A stretch of DNA of 64,000 nt from Streptomyces flavidovirens DSM 40150 (lineage in GTDB: Bacteria; Actinomycetota; Actinomycetes; Streptomycetales; Streptomycetaceae). Shown here in pieces: positions 41,946 to 50,972 of the stretch. The first letter of the stretch is position 1. Each line of letters begins with the position of its first letter. Position numbers and translations under genes: made by a program. Location: positions 186,001 through 250,000 of the forward strand of contig NZ_AUBE01000007.1 of assembly GCF_000429085.1 (NCBI RefSeq), written 5' to 3'. The notes below the pieces were generated by a model, which worked only from the letters and a program-made list of their open reading frames with translations, searched no databases and was not told where the DNA came from.

Positions 41946-43726
41946 GCTTCTCACTGCCGGGCCTGCCGGACCTGCCCCACGACGTGGAGGGCCTGAAGTC
42001 GCTCATCGAGCGTGAGGTCGCCGCGTTGCGCGCGGACGTACGCCGCAAGGCGCAAACGCGCCTGCCGCTCGCGACCGCCCTCGGTGACGCCTCGCCCATG
42101 AGCGGTCAGTCCCTGGAGACCTTCACCTCAGGAAGAGCCGAACCGGCGGACGACCTCCCGGCCGGGCAGCGAGAAACCGGCGGTGGCGGCCCGAACGGCC
42201 CGAACGGCGTGACCGGTCACGACCCGTGGGCCTGCCTGTGCTCCAGCATGGCGGCCATCCCCGTCTCGGCGGCGCTCCTGGCCCCTGTCCAGGACGAGAC
42301 CGGTGAGATCACGGACTTCGTCATCCGGGCCGGCAACCACGTCCGCTCTTCGGAATGGCTCGAACCGCCGGACACCCAGGTGGGGCAGCGGTTCCTGGAG
42401 GCCCGCCCCGGAGCCGCGACGAGCGGACTGCTGGCGGCGCTGACGTCGGTGTTCAAGTCCGGCCGCGCCCTCAACGGGCTGACCGTGGACTACACGGAGG
42501 AGCGGCACGGCCGACTGCATCGCGCCCCGCTCCTGTACTACGCCGCCTCCTGCGGCGGCCAACTGCTGACCACCTGGCTCCCCGCCCGCAGCCAGGCCGA
42601 GAGCCTGACCCTCGACGCTCAGCACATCGCCTCATTGGGATGGGGCCACTGGGACCTTCTCTCCGGCGCCGTCAACTGGTCGGAGGGGCTGCACCGCATC
42701 TTCCGTACCGACCCGGGCATGCCGTGGTCCCTCACGGAGCTCTGCGACGCGGTCCTGCCCGGCGAGGTGCCGGCGCTCGCCGAGCTGATCACCGCCGTCC
42801 TCGCCGGTGAGGAGCCCTCCTGGACACGTATCCGCTTCCGTGTCTTCGGTGAGGTACGCACCCTCGACCTGCTCGGCAGGCCCGTCGCGGGAACCGACGG
42901 ACGCCCGTGGGCCGTGCACCTGGTCGCACGCGACCTGACGCCCCAGATGCGCGGCCGCCGCCGTCTGGCGGAGAGCCGGCGCGAGACGGAGGGGCTGCGC
43001 CAGCAGGCCGAGGCGGAACGGCGCATCGCCTCCGTCCTGCGCGAGGCGCTCCTGCCCACGCACTCCGCGGAGCTCGCCGAGCTGGGGCTGACGGTGGCCG
43101 CCGCCTATCTGCCGGCCGAGCCCGACGCGGCCGTGGGCGGCGACTGGTACAAGTGCAGGCGCCTGCCGGACGGGCGGGTACTGGTCGCCATCGGAGACGC
43201 CGTCGGCCACGGGCTGGACGCCGTCGCCCGGATGGCCCAGCAGCGCCACGCCCTCGCCGGCCTCGCCCAGACGGGCGCGCCGGCCGGCGAGATGACGACG
43301 TGGCTGAACGAGCTGGTGTGCAGTGACCCCTCCGCGCTGACAGCGACCATGATCACCGGGCATATCGACCACGACCGTGTCCTGCGCTGGGCGTGCGCGG
43401 GCCATCCGCCCCCACTGCTGCGGCGCGGCAAGGAAGTGTCCCTTCTCCCCTCCGACCATCTCGGCCCGCTCCTCGGCCTGATGCCCGGGTACGCGTACGA
43501 GACCGCGCCGGTCCCGCTGCGCAGCGGCGACCTGCTGCTCCTCTACACCGACGGTGTGGTCGAGCGCCGGGGCGAGGACATCACCGTGGGCATCAACAAC
43601 CTCAGCCGGAGCCTGTCGGGAAACGCGGGGCTTCCGGCCCGTGCGACGCTCGACCGGATCATCGCCGATTACACGCGCACGGCCCACGACGACGACGCCT
43701 GTCTCCTTGCCATCCAGGTCGACTGA
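41942..43726 (+). CDS. PP2C/SpoIIE-family serine phosphatase with a PAS-like sensor
   Basis: A 594-residue signalling protein without membrane spans. A short coiled N-terminus (DVEGLKSLIEREVAALRADVRRKAQ) is followed by a GAF/PAS-like region (residues about 95-220), a second PAS-like fold (residues 220-330: GWGHWDLLSGAVNWSEGLHRIF) and the SpoIIE catalytic domain from about residue 365. The metal-binding Asp residues lie in VGGDWYKCRRLPDGR, AIGDAVGHG, LLLYTDGVVE and DDDACLLAI. Such Rsb-type phosphatases act on anti-anti-sigma proteins. No sigma-B partner gene is nearby. Confidence 0.9.
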   Translation: MSFSLPGLPDLPHDVEGLKSLIEREVAALRADVRRKAQTRLPLATALGDASPMSGQSLETFTSGRAEPADDLPAGQRETGGGGPNGPNGVTGHDPWACLCSSMAAIPVSAALLAPVQDETGEITDFVIRAGNHVRSSEWLEPPDTQVGQRFLEARPGAATSGLLAALTSVFKSGRALNGLTVDYTEERHGRLHRAPLLYYAASCGGQLLTTWLPARSQAESLTLDAQHIASLGWGHWDLLSGAVNWSEGLHRIFRTDPGMPWSLTELCDAVLPGEVPALAELITAVLAGEEPSWTRIRFRVFGEVRTLDLLGRPVAGTDGRPWAVHLVARDLTPQMRGRRRLAESRRETEGLRQQAEAERRIASVLREALLPTHSAELAELGLTVAAAYLPAEPDAAVGGDWYKCRRLPDGRVLVAIGDAVGHGLDAVARMAQQRHALAGLAQTGAPAGEMTTWLNELVCSDPSALTATMITGHIDHDRVLRWACAGHPPPLLRRGKEVSLLPSDHLGPLLGLMPGYAYETAPVPLRSGDLLLLYTDGVVERRGEDITVGINNLSRSLSGNAGLPARATLDRIIADYTRTAHDDDACLLAIQVD

Positions 43727-43769
43727 GCGCGCGGGAGCCCACCTCGCGCCCGTGAGGCGACACACGGGG

Positions 43770-44213
43770 TTACGTGTCGTCGTCGTCACCGAAGCGCAGC
43801 ACGAAGTGTTTCTGCCAGGGAGTCTCCACGGCGCGCGGGTGGTAGTGCCGACGGGTGTACGCCACGGCCTCGTCCGCCGGGACCCCGTCCAGGACGGCCA
43901 TGCACGCCAGCGCCGTACCCGTACGCCCGCGACCGCCACCACAGGCAATCTCCACGCGCTCGCCGGCCGCCCGCTCCAGCGCTTCCCGCAGCACGTTCCG
44001 GGCCTGACGGCGATCCCGCGGAAGCCGGAAATCCGGCCAGCGCAGCCATCGGGCCTCCCACGCCACCGGCGGCGGTTCCTTGCCCAGCAGGTAGACGGCG
44101 AAGGACGGCGTCACCCCTGCGGGCAGCGGATGACGCAGGCCCCGGCCGCGCACCAGCAGGCCGGAGGGCAACCTCATGACTCCGGCGCCGGCCGAGCACC
44201 ACTCATCGCTCAT
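43770..44213 (-). CDS. Protein-tyrosine-phosphatase-like protein with an altered active-site loop
   Basis: A 147-residue protein with a Cx5R phosphatase loop in EIACGGGRGRTGTALACMAVLDGV; the His that normally precedes the Cys is Ala here. The catalytic Asp could lie in RWPDFRLPRDRR, which resembles the WPD loop. The end (HYHPRAVETPWQKHFV) follows the usual pattern for small dual-specificity phosphatases in Streptomyces. Activity is plausible but not certain. Monocistronic; a start nearer the VOC gene is not possible. Confidence 0.72.
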   Translation of the reverse strand: MSDEWCSAGAGVMRLPSGLLVRGRGLRHPLPAGVTPSFAVYLLGKEPPPVAWEARWLRWPDFRLPRDRRQARNVLREALERAAGERVEIACGGGRGRTGTALACMAVLDGVPADEAVAYTRRHYHPRAVETPWQKHFVLRFGDDDDT

Positions 44214-44339
44214 GCGCCCACCCTATGGGCGGCGGCAGAAGGAACCAGCGGAGCATGGCCGGGCGGCGGGCCGTCGTATCCCACTGAACCGGTGGGCCGG
44301 GAGGCGGTACGCAGCGGGCGGGCCGCACGGTGCGATGCG

Positions 44340-45134
44340 TCAGGCAGGCGTCATCTTCGGCATCTCGCCCTTCGTCGTCCGCATGTCGATGACGGCGAAC
44401 GCCGCGCCCTGCGGGTCGGTCAGTGCCGCGAACCGCCCGAACGGGCTGTCCATCGGCCCGAACTGCAGCTCGCCGCCGCGCTCGGTCGCCCTCGACACCG
44501 CCGCGTCGCAGTCCTCGACAGTGAAGTACACCTGGATGTACGGCGGGATCTCCGGCGGGAACTCGTCCGTCATCGTCATCCGCCCCAGGACGGTGTCGTC
44601 CCCGACGTTGAACACCTTGAAGTCGACCGCGTCGTCCTCCATCCGCTGCACGGTGTACGGGAAGACGGCGGGAAAGAAGGCGTCCGACTTCTCGGGGGCG
44701 CGCGTGAAGACCTCGGCCCAGGCGTACGCGCCCGGCTCGCCGCGCTTCTCGAAGCCTTCGTGCCGGCCCGCCTGCCACACGCCGAACGTGGCGCCGCCGG
44801 GGTCCTTCGCGATCAGCATGGAACCGAAGTCGCCGACCTGCATCGGCTCCATCAGCACCTCACCGCCGTTGTCGGTGATCTTCCGGGCGGTGGCGGCGAC
44901 ATCCGGCGACGCGAAGTACAGACACCAGGCCGACGGGGTCTCCTGGCCGGGCATCGGCGGGACGACGGCGGCCACCGCCTTGCCGTCGGAGTACGCCTGC
45001 GTGTAGTTGCCGTACTCCGAAGAGCCCTCGCCGAAGGTCCAGCCCAGCACGTCGCCGTAGAAAGCCTTGGCACCCTCCACATCGGTGAACATCGCGTCGG
45101 CCCAGCACGGAACGCCCTCTGGTTGTGCGGCCAT
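44340..45134 (-). CDS. Two-domain VOC (glyoxalase/bleomycin-resistance fold) protein
   Basis: A 264-residue protein with two tandem VOC domains: residues about 8-122 (PCWADAMFTDVEGAKAFYGDVLGWTFG to DPGGATFGVWQ) and 135-250 (YAWAEVFTRAPEKSDAFFPAVFPY to DPQGAAFAVID). Streptomyces examples are annotated as hydroxylases or glyoxalases, but most are uncharacterised. The metal-binding His/Glu set is incomplete. The ATG at 45134 has AGGAGAG upstream. Confidence 0.9.
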   Translation of the reverse strand: MAAQPEGVPCWADAMFTDVEGAKAFYGDVLGWTFGEGSSEYGNYTQAYSDGKAVAAVVPPMPGQETPSAWCLYFASPDVAATARKITDNGGEVLMEPMQVGDFGSMLIAKDPGGATFGVWQAGRHEGFEKRGEPGAYAWAEVFTRAPEKSDAFFPAVFPYTVQRMEDDAVDFKVFNVGDDTVLGRMTMTDEFPPEIPPYIQVYFTVEDCDAAVSRATERGGELQFGPMDSPFGRFAALTDPQGAAFAVIDMRTTKGEMPKMTPA

Positions 45135-45231
45135 CGTTTCGCTCTCTCCTGCTCGATGATTGGTCCGGTTTGTTACGGTATCCAGTCATCCGCCGCCCCG
45201 CCCGCCGCGACGCGTCGCGACGCCGCTGTCC

Positions 45232-46328
45232 TCAGGAAGGCTGTGGCGGTGCGACCGAAGTGCGCAGGATGAGGCGGGTGTGCAGCGTGTGCGTCTCGCG
45301 TCGCAGTTCGGCGCCTTCCAGCGCATCGAGGAGCACCTCGGCCGCCTTCGCGCCGAGTTGGTGCACGGGCTGCTCGATCATCGTCAGCGGCGGGTCCATG
45401 ACCGCCGCCCGGGCGCTGTCGTCGAAGCCGATCAGGGACAGGTCGCGCGGGTAGGACAGCTTCTCCTGCCGGACGGCGCGCAGGGCTCCCGTCACCGCGT
45501 CGGTCTCCGTACAGAACAGCGCGGTGATGCGCCGCGGGAGGGTCAGCATGCGGACGACCTCCTCGGTCGCCGTTCCTCGGTCTTCGGCCCGACCATCACC
45601 AGCTCCGGGTCGAAGGGGATGTGCGCGTCGTCGAGCGCGTCGAGGTATCCGCGCAACAGTTCCCCGTCGGTCCACAGATTGCGCGACGCCGCGGCGAGCA
45701 GCTCACGCCGGGTCCGGGGCACCTTCGTCACGGGCGGCCCCCGTACGAATCCGATGCGGCGGTGCCCGGTCGCGATGAGCACCTCCACCGCCTCGCGCGC
45801 CGCGTCCCGGTTGTTGATGACGACGGCGTCGAGATCGAGTGCCCCGATCGCCCGGTCGACAAGCACGACGGGGATGCCCCGGTCCAACGCCGTCCGGATA
45901 TGGGCCACTTCGCCGCCCCCGACAGCGGCGGAGGCGATGATGACGCCGTCGACCCGCTTGTCGATGAGCACGTTGGTCGCAGCGACCTCCTCGTCGAGGT
46001 TCGCGTACGTACTCAACACGATGGTGTCGAAGCCCCGGGCCCGCGAGCTGTCGCAGATGCCGCGCACCACACCGGCGAAGAACGGGTTGGCGATGTTCGC
46101 GACGAAGACTCCGGGGGTGTGACTGACACCGGTCGACACGCTGCGCGCCAGCGCGTTCGCGCGCTACCCGAGCTTCTCGGCCGCCGTGAGGACGCGTTCC
46201 TTCAACTCGGGGCTGACGTATCCGTACCCGCCGAGCGTCCGGGCCGCGGTCGCCCTGCCGACACCGGCCTCGGCGGCCACCTCGGAGATCGTCGGTGGCC
46301 CTGACGTGCGGCCCCGGTCTGCTGGCAT
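45232..46328 (-). pseudogene. LacI-family regulator gene broken by a nonsense codon and a frameshift
   Basis: ATG at 46328 begins a normal LacI helix-turn-helix (TISEVAAEAGVGRATAARTLGGYG), but TAG at 46164-46166 interrupts the hinge region exactly where Tyr is expected (EKLG-stop-RANALARSV). Reading on, the effector domain is intact (TPGVFVANIANPFFAGVVRGI) until about 45577, where the frame shifts by one base; the other frame continues with TATEEVVRMLTLP to the stop at 45232. A full protein would be about 365 residues. Two separate lesions argue for a true pseudogene rather than one sequencing error. Confidence 0.85.
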
Positions 46329-46488
46329 TGCCGTCTGAGGGCTGAAGAGGTGACAGCGCGCAACCAGGCGGGTGATCCTCGCTCGTGGCAGTCACCCGAA
46401 GCCGCCGGCGGGCGTTGGAGTGGGCTCGCGCTGTCGCCCGGCGTCTCCACGGAGCCGGGCGACCCCACTCTCATCCACTGGAGGTTCC

Positions 46489-46992
46489 ATGCTCCACTTC
46501 CGTGCCCGACAGCTTTCCGCCGCTGTGACCACCGCCGCCATGGCGATGACCGTCACGGGCGCCCTCGCGTTCACCGCCCAGGCCGCCCCCGTGCCCAAGG
46601 CCGAGTCCAAGGCCAAGGTGCTCAACTGGCTGGCGCACAAGCACTCGGACACCATGCCGCGTGTGCTGCACAAGGGCAGCGACTGGACCTCGTACGCGTA
46701 CCTGTACGACGTCAAGAAGGGCAAGCCCGGCAAGAAGATCGGTGACGCCACTGCCCACTGCAGCGCTGTCGAGGTGACCCCTCACAGTGTCGTCGCGCAG
46801 TGCCAGAGTGTGCTGCGCACCGACGACGGCAGCATCACCCTGAGCGGCACCATCGATCACCGCCGTTCCGGCACGTACGGCGGCGACGCGGCGATCACCG
46901 GCGGCACCGGCAAGTACGAGGACGCGGAGGGACAGGTCGAGGCCGTCTTCCACGGCGACTACGCCAAGCTGCGCGTCAAGCTCGACGACTGA
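46489..46992 (+). CDS. Secreted allene-oxide-cyclase-barrel-like protein
   Basis: A 167-residue protein with a Sec signal peptide (residues 1-33, ending AQA before APVP). The mature part has strand repeats and a GTIDHRRSGTYGGDAAITGGTGKYEDAEGQVEAVF segment. This pattern is shared by dirigent / allene oxide cyclase-like barrels, which are found in secreted Streptomyces proteins of unknown role. A single disulfide is possible (AHCSAV and VVAQCQS). GGAGG precedes the start. No operon partner. Confidence 0.8.
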   Translation: MLHFRARQLSAAVTTAAMAMTVTGALAFTAQAAPVPKAESKAKVLNWLAHKHSDTMPRVLHKGSDWTSYAYLYDVKKGKPGKKIGDATAHCSAVEVTPHSVVAQCQSVLRTDDGSITLSGTIDHRRSGTYGGDAAITGGTGKYEDAEGQVEAVFHGDYAKLRVKLDD

Positions 46993-47088
46993 GCACCCGT
47001 CGGCCGGCCGCCCCCCGCTGGGGACGAGCGCACGGGTGATAGACAGCGGATGGTGCCTGTGTGAGGGAAGAGGGGGAACAAGCTAAGG

Positions 47089-48321
47089 GTGCCTGAAGTT
47101 ACCGACCCTCTGCTGAACCTCGTCCGGCGGCACAAGGAACCCGTGGTCGTACAGACCGTCAGGTCCACCGTTGCCGCAGTCATCTCCTACGTCGTCGCCC
47201 TGATGCTGAGCAGTGAACCGGCGCCGCTGACCGCGCCGCTGACCGCGCTGCTCGTCGTACAGGTCACCCTGTACGCGACTCTCACCACCAGCATGCGCCG
47301 GGTGAACGCGGTGGTGGCGGGGGTGGTCATCGCCATCGGCTTCAGTTCCCTGGTGGGCCTGACCTGGTGGAGCCTGGGACTGATCATCCTCGCCTCGCTG
47401 GTGCTCGGACGCTTCGTGCGGGCCGGTGAGTTCGTACCCGAGGTAGCGATCAGCGCCATGCTGGTGCTCGGCGTGACCCGGGTGGCCGCGACGGCCTGGG
47501 ACCGGGTGCTGGAGACACTGATCGGGGCGGTCGTCGGACTGCTGTTCAACGTGCTGTTCGCGCCGCCGGTCTGGGTGCAGCCCGCGAGTGCGGCCATCGA
47601 GGGGCTCGCGCGCCGTATGCGGGATCTGCTGCTGAGTCTCGGGGACGAAGTGCGCGGTCACACCTCGGTGGCGGAGGCGGCCGAGGCGCTGCACGAGGCG
47701 CGTCGCCTCGACCACGACATCGTGGAGGTGGACGCGTCCCTGCGGCAGGCGGAGGACAGCCTCCGGCTGAACCCCCGCGTCAAGGAGGGACTGCTCTTCC
47801 GGGTCGTACTGCGCACCGGCCTGGACACCCTGGAAATCTGCGCCGTGGTGCTCCGTACGGCATGCCGGACCCTTACCGATCTCGCAAAGGCACGGACGGA
47901 CGAACCGCTCTTCTCCACGGAGATCGCCACCGCCCTGCGGGAGCTGTTCATCCATATGGCCCGTGCGGTCGAGAGCTTCGCCGTGCTGATCACCACGCAG
48001 GTCAGCGTCAACGCGGAGGAGGCGGAGGAGCGGCTGGTCAGGGAGCTCGCCGCCAGCCGCGACAGCCGCGAGATCGTGGCGCACCTGCTCCTCGACGGCG
48101 TACGGGAGCATCCGCGCCAGTGGCAGTTGCACGGAGCGCTGCTGGCCGAGGTCGACCGGATCCTGGACGAACTGGACGTGGAGAAACGTTCCATGCGGCT
48201 GGTGGAGGAGCTGGACCGGCAGTCCCGTGAGCAGCGGGAGAAGTACCCGCTGGTGGCCAAACTCCGGCGCCGGCTGCGCGTCGGCCGGTCGCGGGATCTG
48301 CCCCACGAATCCCCCGACTAG
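47089..48321 (+). CDS. FUSC-family aromatic acid exporter-like protein
   Basis: A 410-residue protein with about five or six membrane spans in the first 170 residues (VQTVRSTVAAVISYVVALML, TAPLTALLVVQVTLYATL, VVAGVVIAIGF). A long cytoplasmic helical domain follows. This is the FUSC / aromatic acid exporter layout. The start at GTG 47089 is preceded by a GGGGGA/AAGG region. It stands as the first gene of a rightward stress-related cluster. Confidence 0.82.
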   Translation: MPEVTDPLLNLVRRHKEPVVVQTVRSTVAAVISYVVALMLSSEPAPLTAPLTALLVVQVTLYATLTTSMRRVNAVVAGVVIAIGFSSLVGLTWWSLGLIILASLVLGRFVRAGEFVPEVAISAMLVLGVTRVAATAWDRVLETLIGAVVGLLFNVLFAPPVWVQPASAAIEGLARRMRDLLLSLGDEVRGHTSVAEAAEALHEARRLDHDIVEVDASLRQAEDSLRLNPRVKEGLLFRVVLRTGLDTLEICAVVLRTACRTLTDLAKARTDEPLFSTEIATALRELFIHMARAVESFAVLITTQVSVNAEEAEERLVRELAASRDSREIVAHLLLDGVREHPRQWQLHGALLAEVDRILDELDVEKRSMRLVEELDRQSREQREKYPLVAKLRRRLRVGRSRDLPHESPD

Positions 48322-48406
48322 GGGCGCGATGATCGGGTACCCGATGCCACGTGCCAAGATCCGCGCGGCAGGCACGCTGCCGCGCGTCACCCAGGAGGAG
48401 GCGCAG

Positions 48407-48865
48407 ATGAGCACGGTGAAGGAGACGGTAGAGGTCGAGGTCCCCGTCCGTACCGCCTACAACCAGTGGACGCAGTTCGAGGAGTTCCCGAACTTCATGG
48501 AGGGGGTGGAGGAGGTCAGGCAGATCGACGACCGCCACAACCACTGGACCACGAAGATCGGGGGAGTGCGGCGGGAGTTCGACACCGAGATCGTCGACCA
48601 GCTCCCCGACGAGCGGATCACCTGGCGTACCACCGGTGGTGACACGAACCAGAAGGGCATGGTCCGGTTCCAGCGGCTCGACGACACGCACACACGGGTG
48701 GAGCTCGTGATGGACGTCGAAACGAGCGGCGCGGCGGAGAAGACCGCCGACATGACCGGCATGATCGACCGGCGCGTCAAGGGTGACATGCGGCGATTCA
48801 AGGAGTTCATCGAGCATCGCGGCGGCGAATCCGGGTCGTGGCGCGGCCGCATCAAGCCTGGATGA
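48407..48865 (+). CDS. SRPBCC-family (START-like) protein
   Basis: A 152-residue protein; AGGAGGAG precedes the ATG. The motif order VEVEVPVRTAYNQWTQFEEFPNFMEGVEEVRQIDD, then IVDQLPDERITWRTTGG and a C-terminal helix (RRVKGDMRRFKEFIEHRGG) identifies the polyketide_cyc2/SRPBCC fold. This membrane-proximal 'cyclase' type often lies with FUSC and Hsp20 genes in Streptomyces. Ligand unknown. It is followed by a strong terminator. Confidence 0.92.
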   Translation: MSTVKETVEVEVPVRTAYNQWTQFEEFPNFMEGVEEVRQIDDRHNHWTTKIGGVRREFDTEIVDQLPDERITWRTTGGDTNQKGMVRFQRLDDTHTRVELVMDVETSGAAEKTADMTGMIDRRVKGDMRRFKEFIEHRGGESGSWRGRIKPG

Positions 48866-48882
48866 CCGCGGCCGTGCGCGCC

Positions 48883-48923
48883 TCGACGGTCCTGACGTCC
48901 GCCCCCGGCGTCAGGACCGTCGA
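48883..48923 (+). terminator. Hairpin terminator after the SRPBCC gene
   Basis: Perfect 15-bp arms (TCGACGGTCCTGACG and its complement) flank an 11-base loop, 18 bases after the stop codon. It separates this gene from the Hsp20 promoter. Confidence 0.85.
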
Positions 48924-48986
48924 CGCTGCCTGCGGCGCCGCCGGACTTCAGGACGAGCTTTACGGCATTCGGGATTGAGCGGGGGC

Positions 48987-49015
48987 TTGTCAAGTTTGCT
49001 GCTGCGAGCTATATA
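48987..49015 (+). promoter_or_regulatory. Sigma70-type promoter for hsp20
   Basis: TTGTCA and TATATA are separated by exactly 17 bases, followed by a G-rich start and the Hsp20 ATG 46 bases on. This is the closest match to a vegetative promoter in the window. The -35 overlaps a small CTTGTCAAG palindrome. Confidence 0.72.
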
Positions 49016-49060
49016 GGTGTTGTCGCCATGTGCATCCCGTATCCGGGAAAGGAGTGACCA

Positions 49061-49486
49061 ATGATGCTCATGCGTACCGACCCCTTCCGTGAACTCGACC
49101 GGCTCACCCAGCAGCTGATGGGCACCACCGCGAGGCCGGCGGCCATGCCGATGGACGCCTTCCGGCAGGGCGACACGTTCGTCGTCGAACTGGATCTGCC
49201 CGGTGTGGACCCCGAGTCGATCGACCTGGACGTCGAGCGGAACGTGCTGACCGTAAAGGCCGAGCGCCGCTCCGACGCCGGCGAAGGCGCGGAAGTCCTG
49301 ATCGCCGAACGGCCGACGGGTTCCTTCAGCCGTCAGATGTTCCTGGGGGAGACGCTGGACACCGAGCGCATCGACGCGTCGTACGAGGCAGGAGTGCTCC
49401 GCCTGACGATCCCGGTCGCGGAGCAGGCCAAGCCACGCAAGATCTCCATCACCGGGGGAGGCGCCCAGAAGGAGATCAGCGGCTGA
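49061..49486 (+). CDS. Hsp20 small heat-shock protein (Hsp18-like)
   Basis: A 141-residue chaperone. GGAAAGGAG precedes the ATG. The alpha-crystallin domain runs from about residue 35 to 130 ([37 protein letters not shown], ending [18 protein letters not shown]). It binds unfolding proteins as a large oligomer. A consensus-like promoter and flanking terminators make it a separate unit. No clear HAIR repeat is seen, so the regulator is unknown. Confidence 0.94.
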   Translation: MMLMRTDPFRELDRLTQQLMGTTARPAAMPMDAFRQGDTFVVELDLPGVDPESIDLDVERNVLTVKAERRSDAGEGAEVLIAERPTGSFSRQMFLGETLDTERIDASYEAGVLRLTIPVAEQAKPRKISITGGGAQKEISG

Positions 49487-49490
49487 CTCC

Positions 49491-49529
49491 GGCGGGACCC
49501 GGACCGCGGGTCGCGCTCCGGGTCCCGCC
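49491..49529 (+). terminator. Hairpin terminator after hsp20
   Basis: GGCGGGACCCGGA and its complement are separated by 13 bases and followed by a C-rich run, five bases past the stop codon. Confidence 0.85.
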
Positions 49530-49599
49530 CCCCCTTCGCCCCCACGGGCGGGGCGCGAGCGGAACAGATGCGAGCACGTACGAGGAAGGGCCTGGCGGC

Positions 49600-49995
49600 A
49601 TGGTGATGAAGTGGGACGCGTTCCTGGCCGCCGTCCAGGAACGGGGCCAGTACTCCTCACGGCAGGAAGCCGAGCGGGCGACTCGCGTGGTGATCGCCCT
49701 CCTGGGCGCGCATGTCGTGGGCTCCGAGCGGTCGGAGCTGGCCGCCCGGCTCCCGGAAACGTGTGCGCTCCTGCTGCTCAACCCGCTGCCGGCCGCTGAG
49801 CCGCTCGGACCGCAGCGGTTCGTACGGGCGACAGCGGCGTGGATCGAGGGCGCCACCGAAGAGACCGCGAAGTGGGACGTCAGTGCCGTCCTCAGCGTCG
49901 TCGCCGATGCGGCCGACGACGAACTGATGCGCCGCGTCCTGCTCCAGCTCCCGCCCGGTTACGACCTCCTCTTCGGCCGCCCCCAGGCGACGTGA
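49600..49995 (+). CDS. DUF2267 protein (copy 1)
   Basis: A 131-residue helical protein: WDAFLAAVQERGQYSSRQEAERATRVVIALLGAHVVGSERSELAARLPE, with LLLQLPPGYDLLFGRPQ-like end, as in the DUF2267 family. These are small, soluble proteins often placed beside Hsp20 genes; function unknown. A near-paralogue follows at 50226, about 230 bases on, so the pair arose by duplication. Confidence 0.9.
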   Translation: MVMKWDAFLAAVQERGQYSSRQEAERATRVVIALLGAHVVGSERSELAARLPETCALLLLNPLPAAEPLGPQRFVRATAAWIEGATEETAKWDVSAVLSVVADAADDELMRRVLLQLPPGYDLLFGRPQAT

Positions 49996-50225
49996 GCTGT
50001 GGGGCGTTCGGCCGAGTCGGGGCGGCGGCGGGGCGGGCTCCCGCATAAGGTGCCGCCGCCCCGAAGAGGAGGCATGCTGAATTCGGACACTACTCAGTCA
50101 CCACACAGTCACCAGACGATTACCCTGCGGACACATCCGGGCAGCCTCCGGATACCACTCAATTCCGTGGGCACTAGTCCGTGGGCACTAGGCAGAAAAC
50201 AGCAGAGAGGCAGGTAGCCACAGTG

Positions 50226-50627
50226 ATGCGGTGGAACGAACTCGTACAGCAGGTACGCGCCTCAGGGCAGTACGCCACCGACGCCGAGGCGGAGCGCGTC
50301 CTGCGCACCGTACTGGCTGTGCTGGGCACGCATACCACTGGTGACGAGCGCCGCGAACTGGTGCGCCTGCTGCCTGTGGAGGCGGCCGTCATCCTCGCCC
50401 GCCAGAAGCCGGCCGCCAGGCCCCTGACCGCACCGGAGTTCGTCGAGACCGTCGCCGCGAGACTCGGGGGACTCACGCCCCCCGCCGCGCGCTGGGGAGT
50501 GAGTTCCGTGCTCGGCGTCCTGGCGGACTGCGCGGGCGAAGACCTCACACGGCGCATCACCGCGGTCCTGCCGAGGGGGTACGCCCTTCTCTTCGGCCGC
50601 GCCGAACTGGCACCGGCGGCCGCCTGA
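50226..50627 (+). CDS. DUF2267 protein (copy 2)
   Basis: A 133-residue paralogue of the previous gene with the same order of motifs (WNELVQQVRASGQYATDAEAERVLRTVLAVLGTHTTGDERRELVRLLP, ending LPRGYALLFGRAE). GTG at 50223 and ATG at 50226 are both possible starts. Copy 1 and copy 2 differ widely except at the fold-defining positions, so the duplication is not recent. Confidence 0.88.
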   Translation: MRWNELVQQVRASGQYATDAEAERVLRTVLAVLGTHTTGDERRELVRLLPVEAAVILARQKPAARPLTAPEFVETVAARLGGLTPPAARWGVSSVLGVLADCAGEDLTRRITAVLPRGYALLFGRAELAPAAA

Positions 50628-50699
50628 GCCGGGACCGGCCGTAGGGCGGGGTGAGCGGTCCCCCTGCCGCGCCGACGCATACGGTCGTACGCTGACCGT

Positions 50700-50972
50700 A
50701 TGACGGACAAGGAACGCGTGACGATCACGATCCCGGCGGAGAGCGCCGCCGCGCTGAAGAGGCTCGCCAAGGAGAAGCGCATCGAGTCCGTGTCGGCGTA
50801 CGTGACCGAGGCGGTCGAGGAGCGCCTCGGTCGCGAAGAGCGCGCCCAGCGCATCATCGAAGGCTGGGCCGCGGAGGTCGAGCGGACGAGTACCGAAGAG
50901 TGGGCCGAGGCCGTGGAGTGGGCGCGGGCCTCCGACCGGCGGGGAGACGACGCAGGGGGCGCGGCCGCGTGA
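50700..50972 (+). CDS. Antitoxin-like protein of a PIN toxin-antitoxin pair
   Basis: A 90-residue protein. Its N-terminus (ERVTITIPAESAAALKRLAKEKRIESVSAYVTEAVEERLGRE) has the beta strand and two helices of the ribbon-helix-helix / CopG fold used for DNA binding. The rest is an acidic helix that could wrap the toxin. Its stop overlaps the start of the PIN-like gene (GTGA), the classic antitoxin-first layout. A short gap with no other gene precedes it. Confidence 0.82.
   Translation: MTDKERVTITIPAESAAALKRLAKEKRIESVSAYVTEAVEERLGREERAQRIIEGWAAEVERTSTEEWAEAVEWARASDRRGDDAGGAAA

Noticed and set aside
48960..49010. A HAIR (HspR) operator before hsp20
   Set aside because: CTTGTCAAG is present, but the expected CTTGAGT-N7-ACTCAAG arrangement is not.
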